Source: Vreelandella halophila (GTDB taxonomy: Bacteria > Pseudomonadota > Gammaproteobacteria > Pseudomonadales > Oleiphilaceae). Taken from it: DNA of 64,000 nt. Every line of letters begins with the position of its first letter. The first letter of the stretch is position 1. The stretch is from the NCBI RefSeq assembly GCF_009856365.1, contig NZ_WMEX01000004.1, forward strand, positions 124,001 through 188,000. Direction: 5' to 3'. The position numbers were made by a program, and so were the translations under genes. A model generated the notes under the pieces. It made no database searches. It was not told the origin of the DNA and worked only from the letters and a program-made list of their open reading frames with translations. Shown piece by piece: positions 56,598-64,000 of this stretch.

Positions 56598-57701
56598 TTA
56601 TTTTCCAGACAACCTTCTATGAAAAGTCCTTAAAATCGATTGAATTATAAACAACAGAGAATAAGTCCGAATATTTTTCTTGAAATATTTATACTTCCTA
56701 GGCCGAACATATATGAGTTTTTTTTTGTATTCTTCCCAGTATTCAGAATCACTTTTATTTATTGAATCAGCGATTTCATCCTTGCTTCCGTAGAGGACCT
56801 CCATAATCTCCTTGGTTTTCTCCTCGCTCGCTCTGATTGGCCTAAAGGATTGATCCGCTTCCAGCGTTTCAATATTAACCTCGGGGACGCAGTCTTCTTT
56901 CAAATCAATGGTTGCTATCATGCGCACTTTGGTTTCAGGATGCCAAAGATCAAAAAGGAAATCGCCCAAGCTATATAAAATGACTCCCTGATTATAGTAT
57001 TCGATAGGTTGAATAACGTGGGGGTGATGGCCAATTACCACACTAACGCCTTCGTCAATCAGCCGTCTTCCAATCCTTATTTGGGACGGCCCAGGATATG
57101 GAAGATACTCCAGCCCCCAATGAATTGATACAATAAGAAATCCATTGTGCCGGGATCTTAGGGCCCGGACCTCCTCAAAGATATGCTCTTCGCTCTTTCT
57201 GAAGCTATAGGGAATGTCATCAGGTGACCATTCTTCAGGTCGCATCGAGAATGCGACAAGTACATGCTCCTTGTTGCCCTTTCTATAGACGAAGGGTTTG
57301 GTCGCTCCATTTACGGGATCATCAACTCCAATTGCTTCCATCCCATATTGGCCAATATTTTCGACCGTATCCTGGAAAGCTTCCTTCCCATGTTGCATTG
57401 CATGGTTGTTTGCAACACTCAGAATATTAAATCCTGAATCTTCAAGCAGGGCCAATGACGCGGGCTCGCCTCGCATTTCATAGGATGGCAGATACCAAGA
57501 TCTCAGATTTTTGTTCGAGGCTACGGTTTCCAGATTACCCACAGTAATCTCAGCGGCATTGAGTATGTCCTTGACCTCACTGAAGAGGTCCGCGCCATTC
57601 TTGGCTAACGTGTGGCGCATACCGTGGCCTACACAGACGGGGTGATCGCCAATCGAGATATCCCCTACTGCCGCAATCTTCATGCGAACGTCTTCAGTCA
57701 T
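56598..57701 (-). CDS. CapA-family metallophosphatase-like protein
   Basis: 367-residue protein of the CapA/PgsA group linked to polyglutamate and capsule synthesis. The metallophosphatase-like motifs are seen: AVGDISIGDHPVC, VGNLETVAS, VANNHAMQHG, SIHWGLEY and GHHPHVIQPIEYY. There is no N-terminal signal; a hydrophobic and basic segment lies at the C-terminus (YSLLFIIQSILRTFHRRL). The start overlaps the CapK-like stop by 8 bases; ATG 57683 is an alternative. Its precise reaction is unknown. Confidence 0.87.
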   Translation of the reverse strand: MTEDVRMKIAAVGDISIGDHPVCVGHGMRHTLAKNGADLFSEVKDILNAAEITVGNLETVASNKNLRSWYLPSYEMRGEPASLALLEDSGFNILSVANNHAMQHGKEAFQDTVENIGQYGMEAIGVDDPVNGATKPFVYRKGNKEHVLVAFSMRPEEWSPDDIPYSFRKSEEHIFEEVRALRSRHNGFLIVSIHWGLEYLPYPGPSQIRIGRRLIDEGVSVVIGHHPHVIQPIEYYNQGVILYSLGDFLFDLWHPETKVRMIATIDLKEDCVPEVNIETLEADQSFRPIRASEEKTKEIMEVLYGSKDEIADSINKSDSEYWEEYKKKLIYVRPRKYKYFKKNIRTYSLLFIIQSILRTFHRRLSGK

Positions 57702-58941
57702 GTTGCTGGTCTATGTTTTGAATGAAATAACCGCTTTTGTTTATCAACAGCCCTGAATCGGCCGTTACTGTAACCTTGATGTCGATATTTGCATTGTGCT
57801 TTTTCTTAACATTTTCGCGTAAATAATCAGAAATATGGTGTTGCCCTTTTCTAGGACAAGGCGATACAGTCATGGAGAATGACGTGTAGTCATTCTGTTC
57901 AATCTGAAAACGAAATACGTCACCGTACTCGTTTTGGTATTGGTTGATCATCTGAGAGAACTCAGATGCATGAAATTTTTTTGATTCCGATAGATGTACG
58001 AAACGGTTGGCACTACGCCCTTCGAGTTCCTCGACGACAAATCTTCCTCCAAGGCCATCACATGCACAACGTGTAAGTCTCAGCGTATCTCCAATAACAT
58101 ACCGTATGAAATATTGTGACCGGCGAGACACATCGGTGATTACACATTGCCCATTAACCCATTCTACAATCAACCATGGGTTAACCAAGTGCAGATGCCA
58201 ATCTTTACACTCAAAGGCAATGATATCGAACTCGGTCGCACCATACTCTTCGACGACTGGTGCATTAAATATACGCGCGAGGTAACGTTTCTGGCTTTCC
58301 AGGATCTTTTCAGCAGTGCAAATAATGCAGCTTACCTTTGGCGGTCGCCAACCATTAGCTTCCATCAATCGTGCGGCCTCGAGAAGAAGCGACACATAAC
58401 CGTAAATGTATGCTGCGCGTGTCTCGGTCAGCCTCTTTACCTGACGAACCCCATCCGCTGCTCCTGGATTATAGGTCTCACGATTGAGAAGCAAATCTCC
58501 AATCCTTGCTTTGAGGCTGTCATCTACCCGCCCCCACAGCCGAGCTTCACGTTCTCCAAGTTTGATTCCGTAATGGCGGAAACAATAATCCCTAACTCCA
58601 AGCAGACGACCAAGCTCGGCTTTGGTTAGACGGACACTTGTTGGCTCACCAGTACTACCGGAAGTATGCCGACCAAATCCCTTTTTGTGACTTGAATTGT
58701 TGCTCTGTTGTCTAAGGCCCTCTTTTGTCAGGGTTTGAGCAACCTTAAGATCGCCCAAGGAGGCCACAATCTGCCCATTTGCACTCCTCGGCATCCCTTC
58801 CTGTAAGCAGGTGTCATGAAGCTGCATAATTTCCTCGTCACTTTTCCTCCAGAGTTCTTCGACAACTTGACGCCAATAGCCAACCCGCAGGCCCAGAAGG
58901 GCAAAAAATGAACGTGTTAAAAGAAAACGAAAGGAAACCAC
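57694..58941 (-). CDS. CapK-like adenylate-forming enzyme
   Basis: 415-residue member of the phenylacetate-CoA ligase/CapK group. The adenylation P-loop is HTSGSTGEPTSVRLT. VVEEYGATEFDIIAFEC holds the second core motif, and GDTLRLTRCACDGLGGRF follows. It would activate a carboxylic acid as an adenylate. CapK homologues are found in capsule loci without a settled substrate. It is coupled to the CapA-like gene and follows a GT4 gene by 1 base. Confidence 0.87.
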   Translation of the reverse strand: MVSFRFLLTRSFFALLGLRVGYWRQVVEELWRKSDEEIMQLHDTCLQEGMPRSANGQIVASLGDLKVAQTLTKEGLRQQSNNSSHKKGFGRHTSGSTGEPTSVRLTKAELGRLLGVRDYCFRHYGIKLGEREARLWGRVDDSLKARIGDLLLNRETYNPGAADGVRQVKRLTETRAAYIYGYVSLLLEAARLMEANGWRPPKVSCIICTAEKILESQKRYLARIFNAPVVEEYGATEFDIIAFECKDWHLHLVNPWLIVEWVNGQCVITDVSRRSQYFIRYVIGDTLRLTRCACDGLGGRFVVEELEGRSANRFVHLSESKKFHASEFSQMINQYQNEYGDVFRFQIEQNDYTSFSMTVSPCPRKGQHHISDYLRENVKKKHNANIDIKVTVTADSGLLINKSGYFIQNIDQQHD

Positions 58942-58942
58942 A

Positions 58943-60076
58943 CTACGCCTCTTTCTGGAGGACTGATTTATAGATATTGGAATATTCGAACGCAGTCTGT
59001 TCTGCTGCGTACACCTCTCTCACTTGCCTGCAAGACCAAGCAACTTTCCTATTGCGCTCCTCCGGATTATCAAGGCTATGAAGTAACGTGCGAGCAATTT
59101 CGGAGGGATCTCTACTCTTAAGGAGCCAGCCACCTTCTTCCTCTCCTAGTAAAGCTGGGATTGCTCCGACCGGGGAGGTTACAATCGCGAGTTCCATTGC
59201 CATCGCTTCAAGTATCGTTATAGGCAAGCCTTCTGTCTTTGAAGGCATTGCCAGCACGTCCGCGCCCTTCATCAGTGCGGGAGTATTGTCGCAAAAACCG
59301 GGGATCAATACGCTATCCGTGAGACCCTTGGCGGCAGAAAGCGCTTCAAGTTGAGCTTTCAGTCTACCTTCTCCGACAATTATCAACCCTGCATCGGGCC
59401 GAGCGTTTTTCACCAAAGCAAACGCCTCCACCAAACTGTCAAAGCCCTTTTCCTGAGCCAGTCTTCCAACCCCGAGGATAATCGGACGATGCTGTTTCAG
59501 GAACGCTGATAACCCCCTATCCAGCTCGCTCGTTGCTCTTTTATCAACTTCCTGAAAATCCATTCCATTCGGAATCACAATTACTTTGGTCTTTGGGAAG
59601 GCTAATCCCGACAGTTCGTCTCGCATGCTCTCACTGACCAGAATAACTGCGGAGAATCTTGCCAGAATCAATCTGTCTAATAATTCGTATATCCACATCT
59701 TGGTAAAACGCCGAGCGTGAACATACCCATGAAGTGTGGCGATCAATGGCATTCCCCGCCACTGGCGTGGCCATATCCCTGCCAGGATGTTGAATTTATA
59801 GCCATGTGAATGCATCAGGTCATATTGCTCATCCTTCGCCCAGCGAACGATTAGTGCCATTTCCTTTAGATTAAGACCAGGCTTCATCCGCCAAGGGATG
59901 ACCGGCACATTCAGGCGTCTGGCTTCTGATTCAATGGGCTTCTCCTCAATGCCGGGTTCACCGGCACTGAGTATCATGGGGTCAAGGCCTTGCTTGATCT
60001 GTTCGGTGACCAGTGTGAGCAGCATTTTCTCGGCGCCATAAAGGCCACCGCTATCAATCAAGTGTAAGATTTTCAT
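58943..60076 (-). CDS. GT4-family glycosyltransferase
   Basis: 377-residue GT-B enzyme. It starts MKILHLIDSGGLYGAEKMLL (glycine-rich acceptor loop), with HSHGYKFNILAG and IILGVGRLAQEKGFDSLVEA, and the donor site MPSKTEGLPITILEAMAME (E-x7-E). The composition is closer to the rest of the locus than its downstream neighbours. Followed 1 base later by the CapK-like gene. Confidence 0.9.
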   Translation of the reverse strand: MKILHLIDSGGLYGAEKMLLTLVTEQIKQGLDPMILSAGEPGIEEKPIESEARRLNVPVIPWRMKPGLNLKEMALIVRWAKDEQYDLMHSHGYKFNILAGIWPRQWRGMPLIATLHGYVHARRFTKMWIYELLDRLILARFSAVILVSESMRDELSGLAFPKTKVIVIPNGMDFQEVDKRATSELDRGLSAFLKQHRPIILGVGRLAQEKGFDSLVEAFALVKNARPDAGLIIVGEGRLKAQLEALSAAKGLTDSVLIPGFCDNTPALMKGADVLAMPSKTEGLPITILEAMAMELAIVTSPVGAIPALLGEEEGGWLLKSRDPSEIARTLLHSLDNPEERNRKVAWSCRQVREVYAAEQTAFEYSNIYKSVLQKEA

Positions 60077-60101
60077 AGCTCGGTAACAGAAGCGGGGTAG
60101 G

Positions 60102-60815
60102 TTATTTTTTTTCGTCTTCGCACACTTCAGGGCCTAGTTTTTTCAGACGATCCATTGCTTCCACCGGCACTAGGAAGCCGTTGTGTGAGCCATGAATCAT
60201 CATGGTGCGGTAGTTCGAAAGATTATCTACAAGTTCAGTCAATTCTGCTCCGGTAACCTCAAGCATCACAACCGGGCGATCCCTAGAGATGATATCGGCA
60301 CACTCTCTAACAATCTGTGAATCACAGCCCTCAGCATCGATTTTCAGGAAACTAACTCGAAAGTCCTGAGGCAGGAAGTTCCTGAGCGGGTAACCCATAA
60401 CCACAAAGTCTCCGCCTTCAGGGGTCATGTGAGATTGATAGAGGTTACCGTTCGGAATCACGAACCCTAGAGGGCCCGCTTTATTGGTGACAGCCGCATT
60501 GATCAGAGTGATGTTCCCCAGTGCGGTCCGCTGTACGTTGGAGCTCAGCAGGTCAAACGTCTGAACAATCGGCTCAAACGCAATTACTCTGCCCTCATTC
60601 CCCACCAGTGACGACAAGAGAAGCGTGTAGTGGCCAACATTGGCACCAATATCCACCACCCAGTCATTGGGTTGAACAATGTCCCTTAATATTTCGAACT
60701 CTTTTTCTTCAGAGCGGAATTGATTCCGGTCAATAAGCTTGCCATAGCGCCACCGGCGCACTTCCTGCTTGACGGAAGGCGGCAGCTTTCGGAATAAACT
60801 GGCTTTCATTCCCAT
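60102..60815 (-). CDS. FkbM-family methyltransferase
   Basis: 237-residue SAM-dependent methyltransferase. The SAM loop is WVVDIGANVGHYTLLLSSLV, and VIAFEPIVQTFDLL with FLKIDAEGCDSQIVRECADI completes the FkbM core. ATG 60815 has AAGGAAAGG upstream; the open frame continuing to 61133 is antisense noise over the neighbouring gene. It probably O-methylates a sugar. It is unrelated in composition to the AT-rich FkbM gene at 36070. Confidence 0.88.
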   Translation of the reverse strand: MGMKASLFRKLPPSVKQEVRRWRYGKLIDRNQFRSEEKEFEILRDIVQPNDWVVDIGANVGHYTLLLSSLVGNEGRVIAFEPIVQTFDLLSSNVQRTALGNITLINAAVTNKAGPLGFVIPNGNLYQSHMTPEGGDFVVMGYPLRNFLPQDFRVSFLKIDAEGCDSQIVRECADIISRDRPVVMLEVTGAELTELVDNLSNYRTMMIHGSHNGFLVPVEAMDRLKKLGPEVCEDEKK

Positions 60816-60819
60816 AGAG

Positions 60820-61974
60820 TTAACCTTTCCTTGGCGCCCAGGTGGTCCGCTTCTCTCCGCGCTGAAATGCCTGGGCGGCGTAAAGGCAAGCCAGATTGAG
60901 AAGCACAAAGTAATACGGTATCGCGAACAGGCTCGAGAGTTCTTCCCCTTTGCTCTCCTTGCTATGCCCGGCACAGGCCACGCCGTAAAAGCCAATCTGG
61001 GCCCAGAAGGCCAGCGTGTACCACACGCCGTCGTTGGACAGGACTGTGGAAACCAACGCCAGAATTGCCAACGGCACGAAAGCGTAGTATCGCAGAACCT
61101 TATGGGACAGCAGCTGGAATGCGTAAAGGCCATGGTTGAACGGGTTGAGTAGTTGCCTCATGTCGTACAATGCCCAGATGGCCCGAAGGGAGACGCGTAG
61201 GCGCATGGCGAACTCGCTTTCCGAGTCCTTAAGGGCCTTTTCCTTGAGCAGTGCGTCAGGTTCGTAGATGGCCCGCCACCCCTTCTCTACAACCTTCAGG
61301 GGTTGGACGAAGTCCGGGAGCTGATCCGGACTCAGCGGCTCATACAGATTCCGACGCATGGCATCGATGCCGCCATCCACACCCACGATGGAGCCCACGG
61401 CCGTTTCCTTTGCACGCAGCCAGTTCTCGTATTTCATGTAACTGCTGCAGCCATCGCCCATCAGGGAGCCGTCGTCGTGGGTGTAGACCATCTTGCCCGT
61501 CACATAGCCCACTCCCGGGTCCGCGAAGTTGCGCACGAGCTTAGCCACGGCATCTGGTGCCCATTGGGAATTGGCATCGGAGAAGATGATGATCTCGCCC
61601 TTGGCCTCGGGGGCGATGAGGTTGAGGCCGGCGGTCTTGCCCTGGCGGGGGGTCTGGCGGAAGAGGCGGATGCTGACGTCGGACTGGCGGGCGTAGCGTT
61701 GGACGATTTGATCGGTGTCGTCCTCGGATTCGTCGGAGACGACGAGGATTTCCAGGCGGTCCCTGGGGTATTGCTGGGCGATCTTGTTCTCCAGCGTCTC
61801 GGCAATGTCCTTCTCCTCATTGTAGGCGGCGATGAGGATGGAGACGTTGGGCTGATAGTTGTCGTCGTACGCTACCGGGCGCTTTTTCAACGCCAGCAGG
61901 CCCATGAGGGCGGGGTAACCAATGTAGATGTAGACGACCAGGGCAGCGGAGAGCCAGAAGAGCGTTTCGAGCAT
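60820..61974 (-). CDS. Membrane-bound GT2 glycosyltransferase
   Basis: 384-residue processive-type GT2 enzyme. A membrane helix starts the protein (about 4-22). The catalytic region has VSILIAAYNEEKDIAETLEN, IIFSDANSQWAPDAV (DxN in place of DxD), GVDGGIDAMRRNLYEPL and the QxxRW-like FAMRLRVSLRAIWALYD. Two or more membrane segments end it (FVPLAILALVSTVL onwards). It resembles glycosyltransferases that sit next to the DUF3473 deacetylase in XrtA loci. Coupled to it by a 1-base overlap. Confidence 0.85.
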   Translation of the reverse strand: MLETLFWLSAALVVYIYIGYPALMGLLALKKRPVAYDDNYQPNVSILIAAYNEEKDIAETLENKIAQQYPRDRLEILVVSDESEDDTDQIVQRYARQSDVSIRLFRQTPRQGKTAGLNLIAPEAKGEIIIFSDANSQWAPDAVAKLVRNFADPGVGYVTGKMVYTHDDGSLMGDGCSSYMKYENWLRAKETAVGSIVGVDGGIDAMRRNLYEPLSPDQLPDFVQPLKVVEKGWRAIYEPDALLKEKALKDSESEFAMRLRVSLRAIWALYDMRQLLNPFNHGLYAFQLLSHKVLRYYAFVPLAILALVSTVLSNDGVWYTLAFWAQIGFYGVACAGHSKESKGEELSSLFAIPYYFVLLNLACLYAAQAFQRGEKRTTWAPRKG

Positions 61975-62852
61975 CAGGTGGCGGCTCTCAGGTTGAAGGT
62001 TTCAAGTTGGGTGGTTTTCTGGTCCAGGACGTTGGCGACCGTGGTGAACTCGAAGTGATTGACGAGTTTTTCCAGGCGGGCCTCGCACTTGTCCAGGTTG
62101 TTGTAGTGGCGGAACTTGGAGAACCATTTGACGTCGAACCGGGGCTGGCCGGGGTCGATCTCCCAGGGGTGCAGGTAGAAGATGAAGGGCTCGCCCTGGC
62201 GGTTCGCCTGGTTCAGGCCCCACTGGCTGAACGGGTACGGGTAGAGCCGGAAGTAGCCGCCGCCGGCGATGGGCAGCGTGAAACCGCCGAGCTTGAGCGT
62301 TGTCAGCGGGAACTCGATCAGCTCATGGCCCTTGTCCGTGGTCAGGCGGTGGGGCCAGCGGGGGCTGCCCGGCATGCCGTAGCGGTCGTGGCGGACCGGG
62401 AATATGGAGGAATCCCAGGTAAAGCCGGCCTCGGCCAGGATGTCCAGGGCCCAGCGGGACTCGTTGGTGATGGAATAGCTCGCGGCGCGGTAGCCGTTCA
62501 CGGGCTGCTGCACCTGGTCTTCCAGCAGGGCCTTGGACTTGATGGTTTCCTCGCGGAAAACCTCCGGGGTCTGGTTGTAGACGAGTTGGTGGCTGTAGCC
62601 GTGGCTGGCGATCTCGTGGCCGGCTTCGGCGATGCGTCGCACCAGCGCGGGGGATTTCTCCGCCACCCAGCCCAGTACGAAAAAGGTTCCCTTGACGCCC
62701 GCATTGTCGAAGATCTCCAGCAGACGGTCGGTGTTGGCCTCACAGCGGTATTCCATGGACGACCAGTCCTCGGGGCTGATCACCTCGGAAAGGGCCGCCA
62801 CGTGGAAGTAGTCTTCCACATCGATGGTCAGTGCATTGGATATGCTGTTCAT
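61974..62852 (-). CDS. XrtA-associated polysaccharide deacetylase (DUF3473 type)
   Basis: 292-residue NodB-fold deacetylase of the type fixed in exosortase-A loci. The metal motif begins TIDVEDYFHVAAL, then EIASHGYSHQLVYNQ. The C-terminal DUF3473 hallmark is FIFYLHPWEIDPGQPRFD. No signal peptide is seen. It would remove acetyl groups from amino sugars of the polymer. It is 3 bases downstream of the beta-barrel gene. Confidence 0.92.
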   Translation of the reverse strand: MNSISNALTIDVEDYFHVAALSEVISPEDWSSMEYRCEANTDRLLEIFDNAGVKGTFFVLGWVAEKSPALVRRIAEAGHEIASHGYSHQLVYNQTPEVFREETIKSKALLEDQVQQPVNGYRAASYSITNESRWALDILAEAGFTWDSSIFPVRHDRYGMPGSPRWPHRLTTDKGHELIEFPLTTLKLGGFTLPIAGGGYFRLYPYPFSQWGLNQANRQGEPFIFYLHPWEIDPGQPRFDVKWFSKFRHYNNLDKCEARLEKLVNHFEFTTVANVLDQKTTQLETFNLRAAT

Positions 62853-62855
62853 GGG

Positions 62856-64000
62856 TTACCTGAGGTTGTAACGAACGCCGATCTGGATCCAGTTCTCGTC
62901 GTAGTCACGAGCACCCTGACTGTCGGCGGATTGGGTCTCGTGGCCAATGCTGGCGTTCAGGGTGAGATCCCGCGTCCGGCGGTAATCCAGGCCCAGTTGC
63001 CCGCGCACGGTATCCCGCTGGTCATCGCCGCTCTCGCCAAACTCCTCCCGCGCGTATCCCACACTGCCCCGCCCTGTGAGATTCGGGGTGAGCTTGTGGC
63101 TCAGGGCCAACTCACTGCTGAGCCGGTCCTCGGTCGTGCCTGAGGCTTCATAGTCGGATCGGGTGGCGGAAATGCTGAGGTCCGTCCGGGTTCGCCCTGT
63201 CCACTGCTGACCGGCGCCTACGTTTAACGCTGTAATCACAACGGCCGAGGTCTCGGTCAGATTCAGGTCCAGTCCGGGTATTCTGAGATCCACTTCTGAA
63301 GAGACATCTGTGATGGAGCGGCGGAACTGCGCGAATGCGCTCGTCCCCTGCCCCCACTGGTGGCTGTAGCCCAGCTCGCCCGTCATGCCTTCCGAGTCGT
63401 TCACCAGTGGGCCCTGCTCACTCTCGAGCCAGGAGTAGCCCAGCTCCCCATTCCAGGCGCCATTGCCCCGCTGCCAGCTGAAGAACCCGTTGGCGCTCCG
63501 GCGCGTCAGTTCTTCCTCGGTGCGCCGGTACTCGATATTGCTCTGGCTGAGCGCCAGCCCCCCGTTCAGGTTGCGGGTGAACAGGCGCTGCCAGCGACCG
63601 GTAGTCACGAGCCGATCACTGTCGTCATCCGAGGACTCCTGAAAGCGGGTCATCTGGTATTCCACATCCAGCGTCAAGGTATCCAGGCGGCTCGGGTAGG
63701 CAATAAAGCTGGGGCCGGTTGCCAGGAAACTGCGCCGTTCACGGTTAGCCGGGGAATCCGGCACCTGGGTGGTGGTTCGCACGTCGCGCACGCTGCCCCG
63801 GGCACTCCACCGGACGTTGCGGTTGGGCTGGCAGTTGCCGGAGGCATCCAGATCGGCGCTGACCTCGTCGCTGTTGGTGTCGCGCTGGTAGGTCACGAAG
63901 GCGACGTCGCCACCGATGGCCGTTTCACAGGTGCCCGGGTCCGAGGTCTTGTTGATGCCCAGGCCGACCCGGTGCTGGAAGTCGCCTTCCTCGTTGCCAG
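62856..64000 (-). CDS. Partial outer-membrane beta-barrel protein of the XrtA locus
   Basis: C-terminal 381 codons of a longer protein; the frame is still open at the right edge. The sequence is made of alternating amphipathic strands (FFSWQRGNGAWNGELGYSWL, STSAFAQFRRSIT-like repeats, QLGLDYRRTRDLTLNASIG) and ends in the strand WIQIGVRYNLR. This fits the TIGR03016-type barrel found next to the DUF3473 deacetylase in XrtA loci, a likely export pore or PEP-CTERM partner. A GTG at 63896 is internal, not the start. Confidence 0.78.
   Translation of the reverse strand, partial: GNEEGDFQHRVGLGINKTSDPGTCETAIGGDVAFVTYQRDTNSDEVSADLDASGNCQPNRNVRWSARGSVRDVRTTTQVPDSPANRERRSFLATGPSFIAYPSRLDTLTLDVEYQMTRFQESSDDDSDRLVTTGRWQRLFTRNLNGGLALSQSNIEYRRTEEELTRRSANGFFSWQRGNGAWNGELGYSWLESEQGPLVNDSEGMTGELGYSHQWGQGTSAFAQFRRSITDVSSEVDLRIPGLDLNLTETSAVVITALNVGAGQQWTGRTRTDLSISATRSDYEASGTTEDRLSSELALSHKLTPNLTGRGSVGYAREEFGESGDDQRDTVRGQLGLDYRRTRDLTLNASIGHETQSADSQGARDYDENWIQIGVRYNLR

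Noticed and set aside
62007-63143. 378-codon open frame on the plus strand
   Set aside because: It lies antisense across the deacetylase and the beta-barrel gene, spans their junction and has a Val/Gly/Ala-rich composition typical of a GC-rich shadow frame.

Overview
The window is GC-rich chromosomal DNA from a Gram-negative bacterium. It encodes a type II secretion system, a TonB-dependent receptor, periplasmic enzymes and an exosortase-A exopolysaccharide locus. Protein style and gene content point to a gammaproteobacterium, probably free-living and aquatic; genus cannot be fixed from sequence alone. I saw no rRNA, tRNA, CRISPR array, prophage or intact insertion sequence.

Region 1 (1-8014) is a type II secretion operon, gspE-F-G-H-I-J-K-L-M, with tightly overlapping genes. 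A divergent membrane-anchored gene cut by the left edge may be gspC. Glutathione reductase (8028-9392) follows on the same strand.

Region 2 (9401-16646, minus strand) is one probable transcription unit. It starts with a small XRE regulator, then a glycerophosphate-acyltransferase-like protein, a short-chain dehydrogenase, a TonB-dependent receptor, a periplasmic binding protein and a hybrid histidine kinase. The last three look like an uptake-and-sensing cassette that has no ABC permease.

Region 3 (17073-28355) is mostly housekeeping and signalling. It holds lytic transglycosylase Slt, a hotdog-fold DUF4442 protein, a Cache chemoreceptor, a GNAT-nitrilase fusion and a coiled-coil/HhH protein. 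A PAS-GGDEF-EAL protein, a PilZ protein, an EamA exporter and a pair of exported methionine sulfoxide reductases follow. At 28536-29899 is a two-gene unit whose architecture resembles a pore-forming effector with a membrane immunity protein; this is one of the least explained parts of the window.

Region 4 (29957-64000) is a large exopolysaccharide locus of the exosortase A (XrtA/PEP-CTERM) type. Its markers are XrtA fused to EpsI (29957-31510), an asparagine synthase-like amidotransferase, a FemAB/CelD-like acyltransferase, a DUF3473-type polysaccharide deacetylase and an outer-membrane beta-barrel protein cut by the right edge. The variable middle holds many GT2 and GT4 glycosyltransferases, a Wzx flippase, a Wzy/ligase-like protein and a second deacetylase. 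It also holds a sulfotransferase, a pyruvyl-transferase family protein and two FkbM methyltransferases. An AT-richer block (about 54.6-58.9 kb) carries a CapK-like adenylating enzyme, a CapA-like protein and a PP-loop ATPase, which may be a tailoring module. Two near-identical GT2 genes flank the flippase and record a duplication. Genes on the opposite strand (32690, 34917, 52854, 54615) break up the minus-strand runs, which suggests piecemeal gain of cargo. No protein in the window ends in a recognisable PEP-CTERM signal, so the exosortase substrates lie elsewhere.
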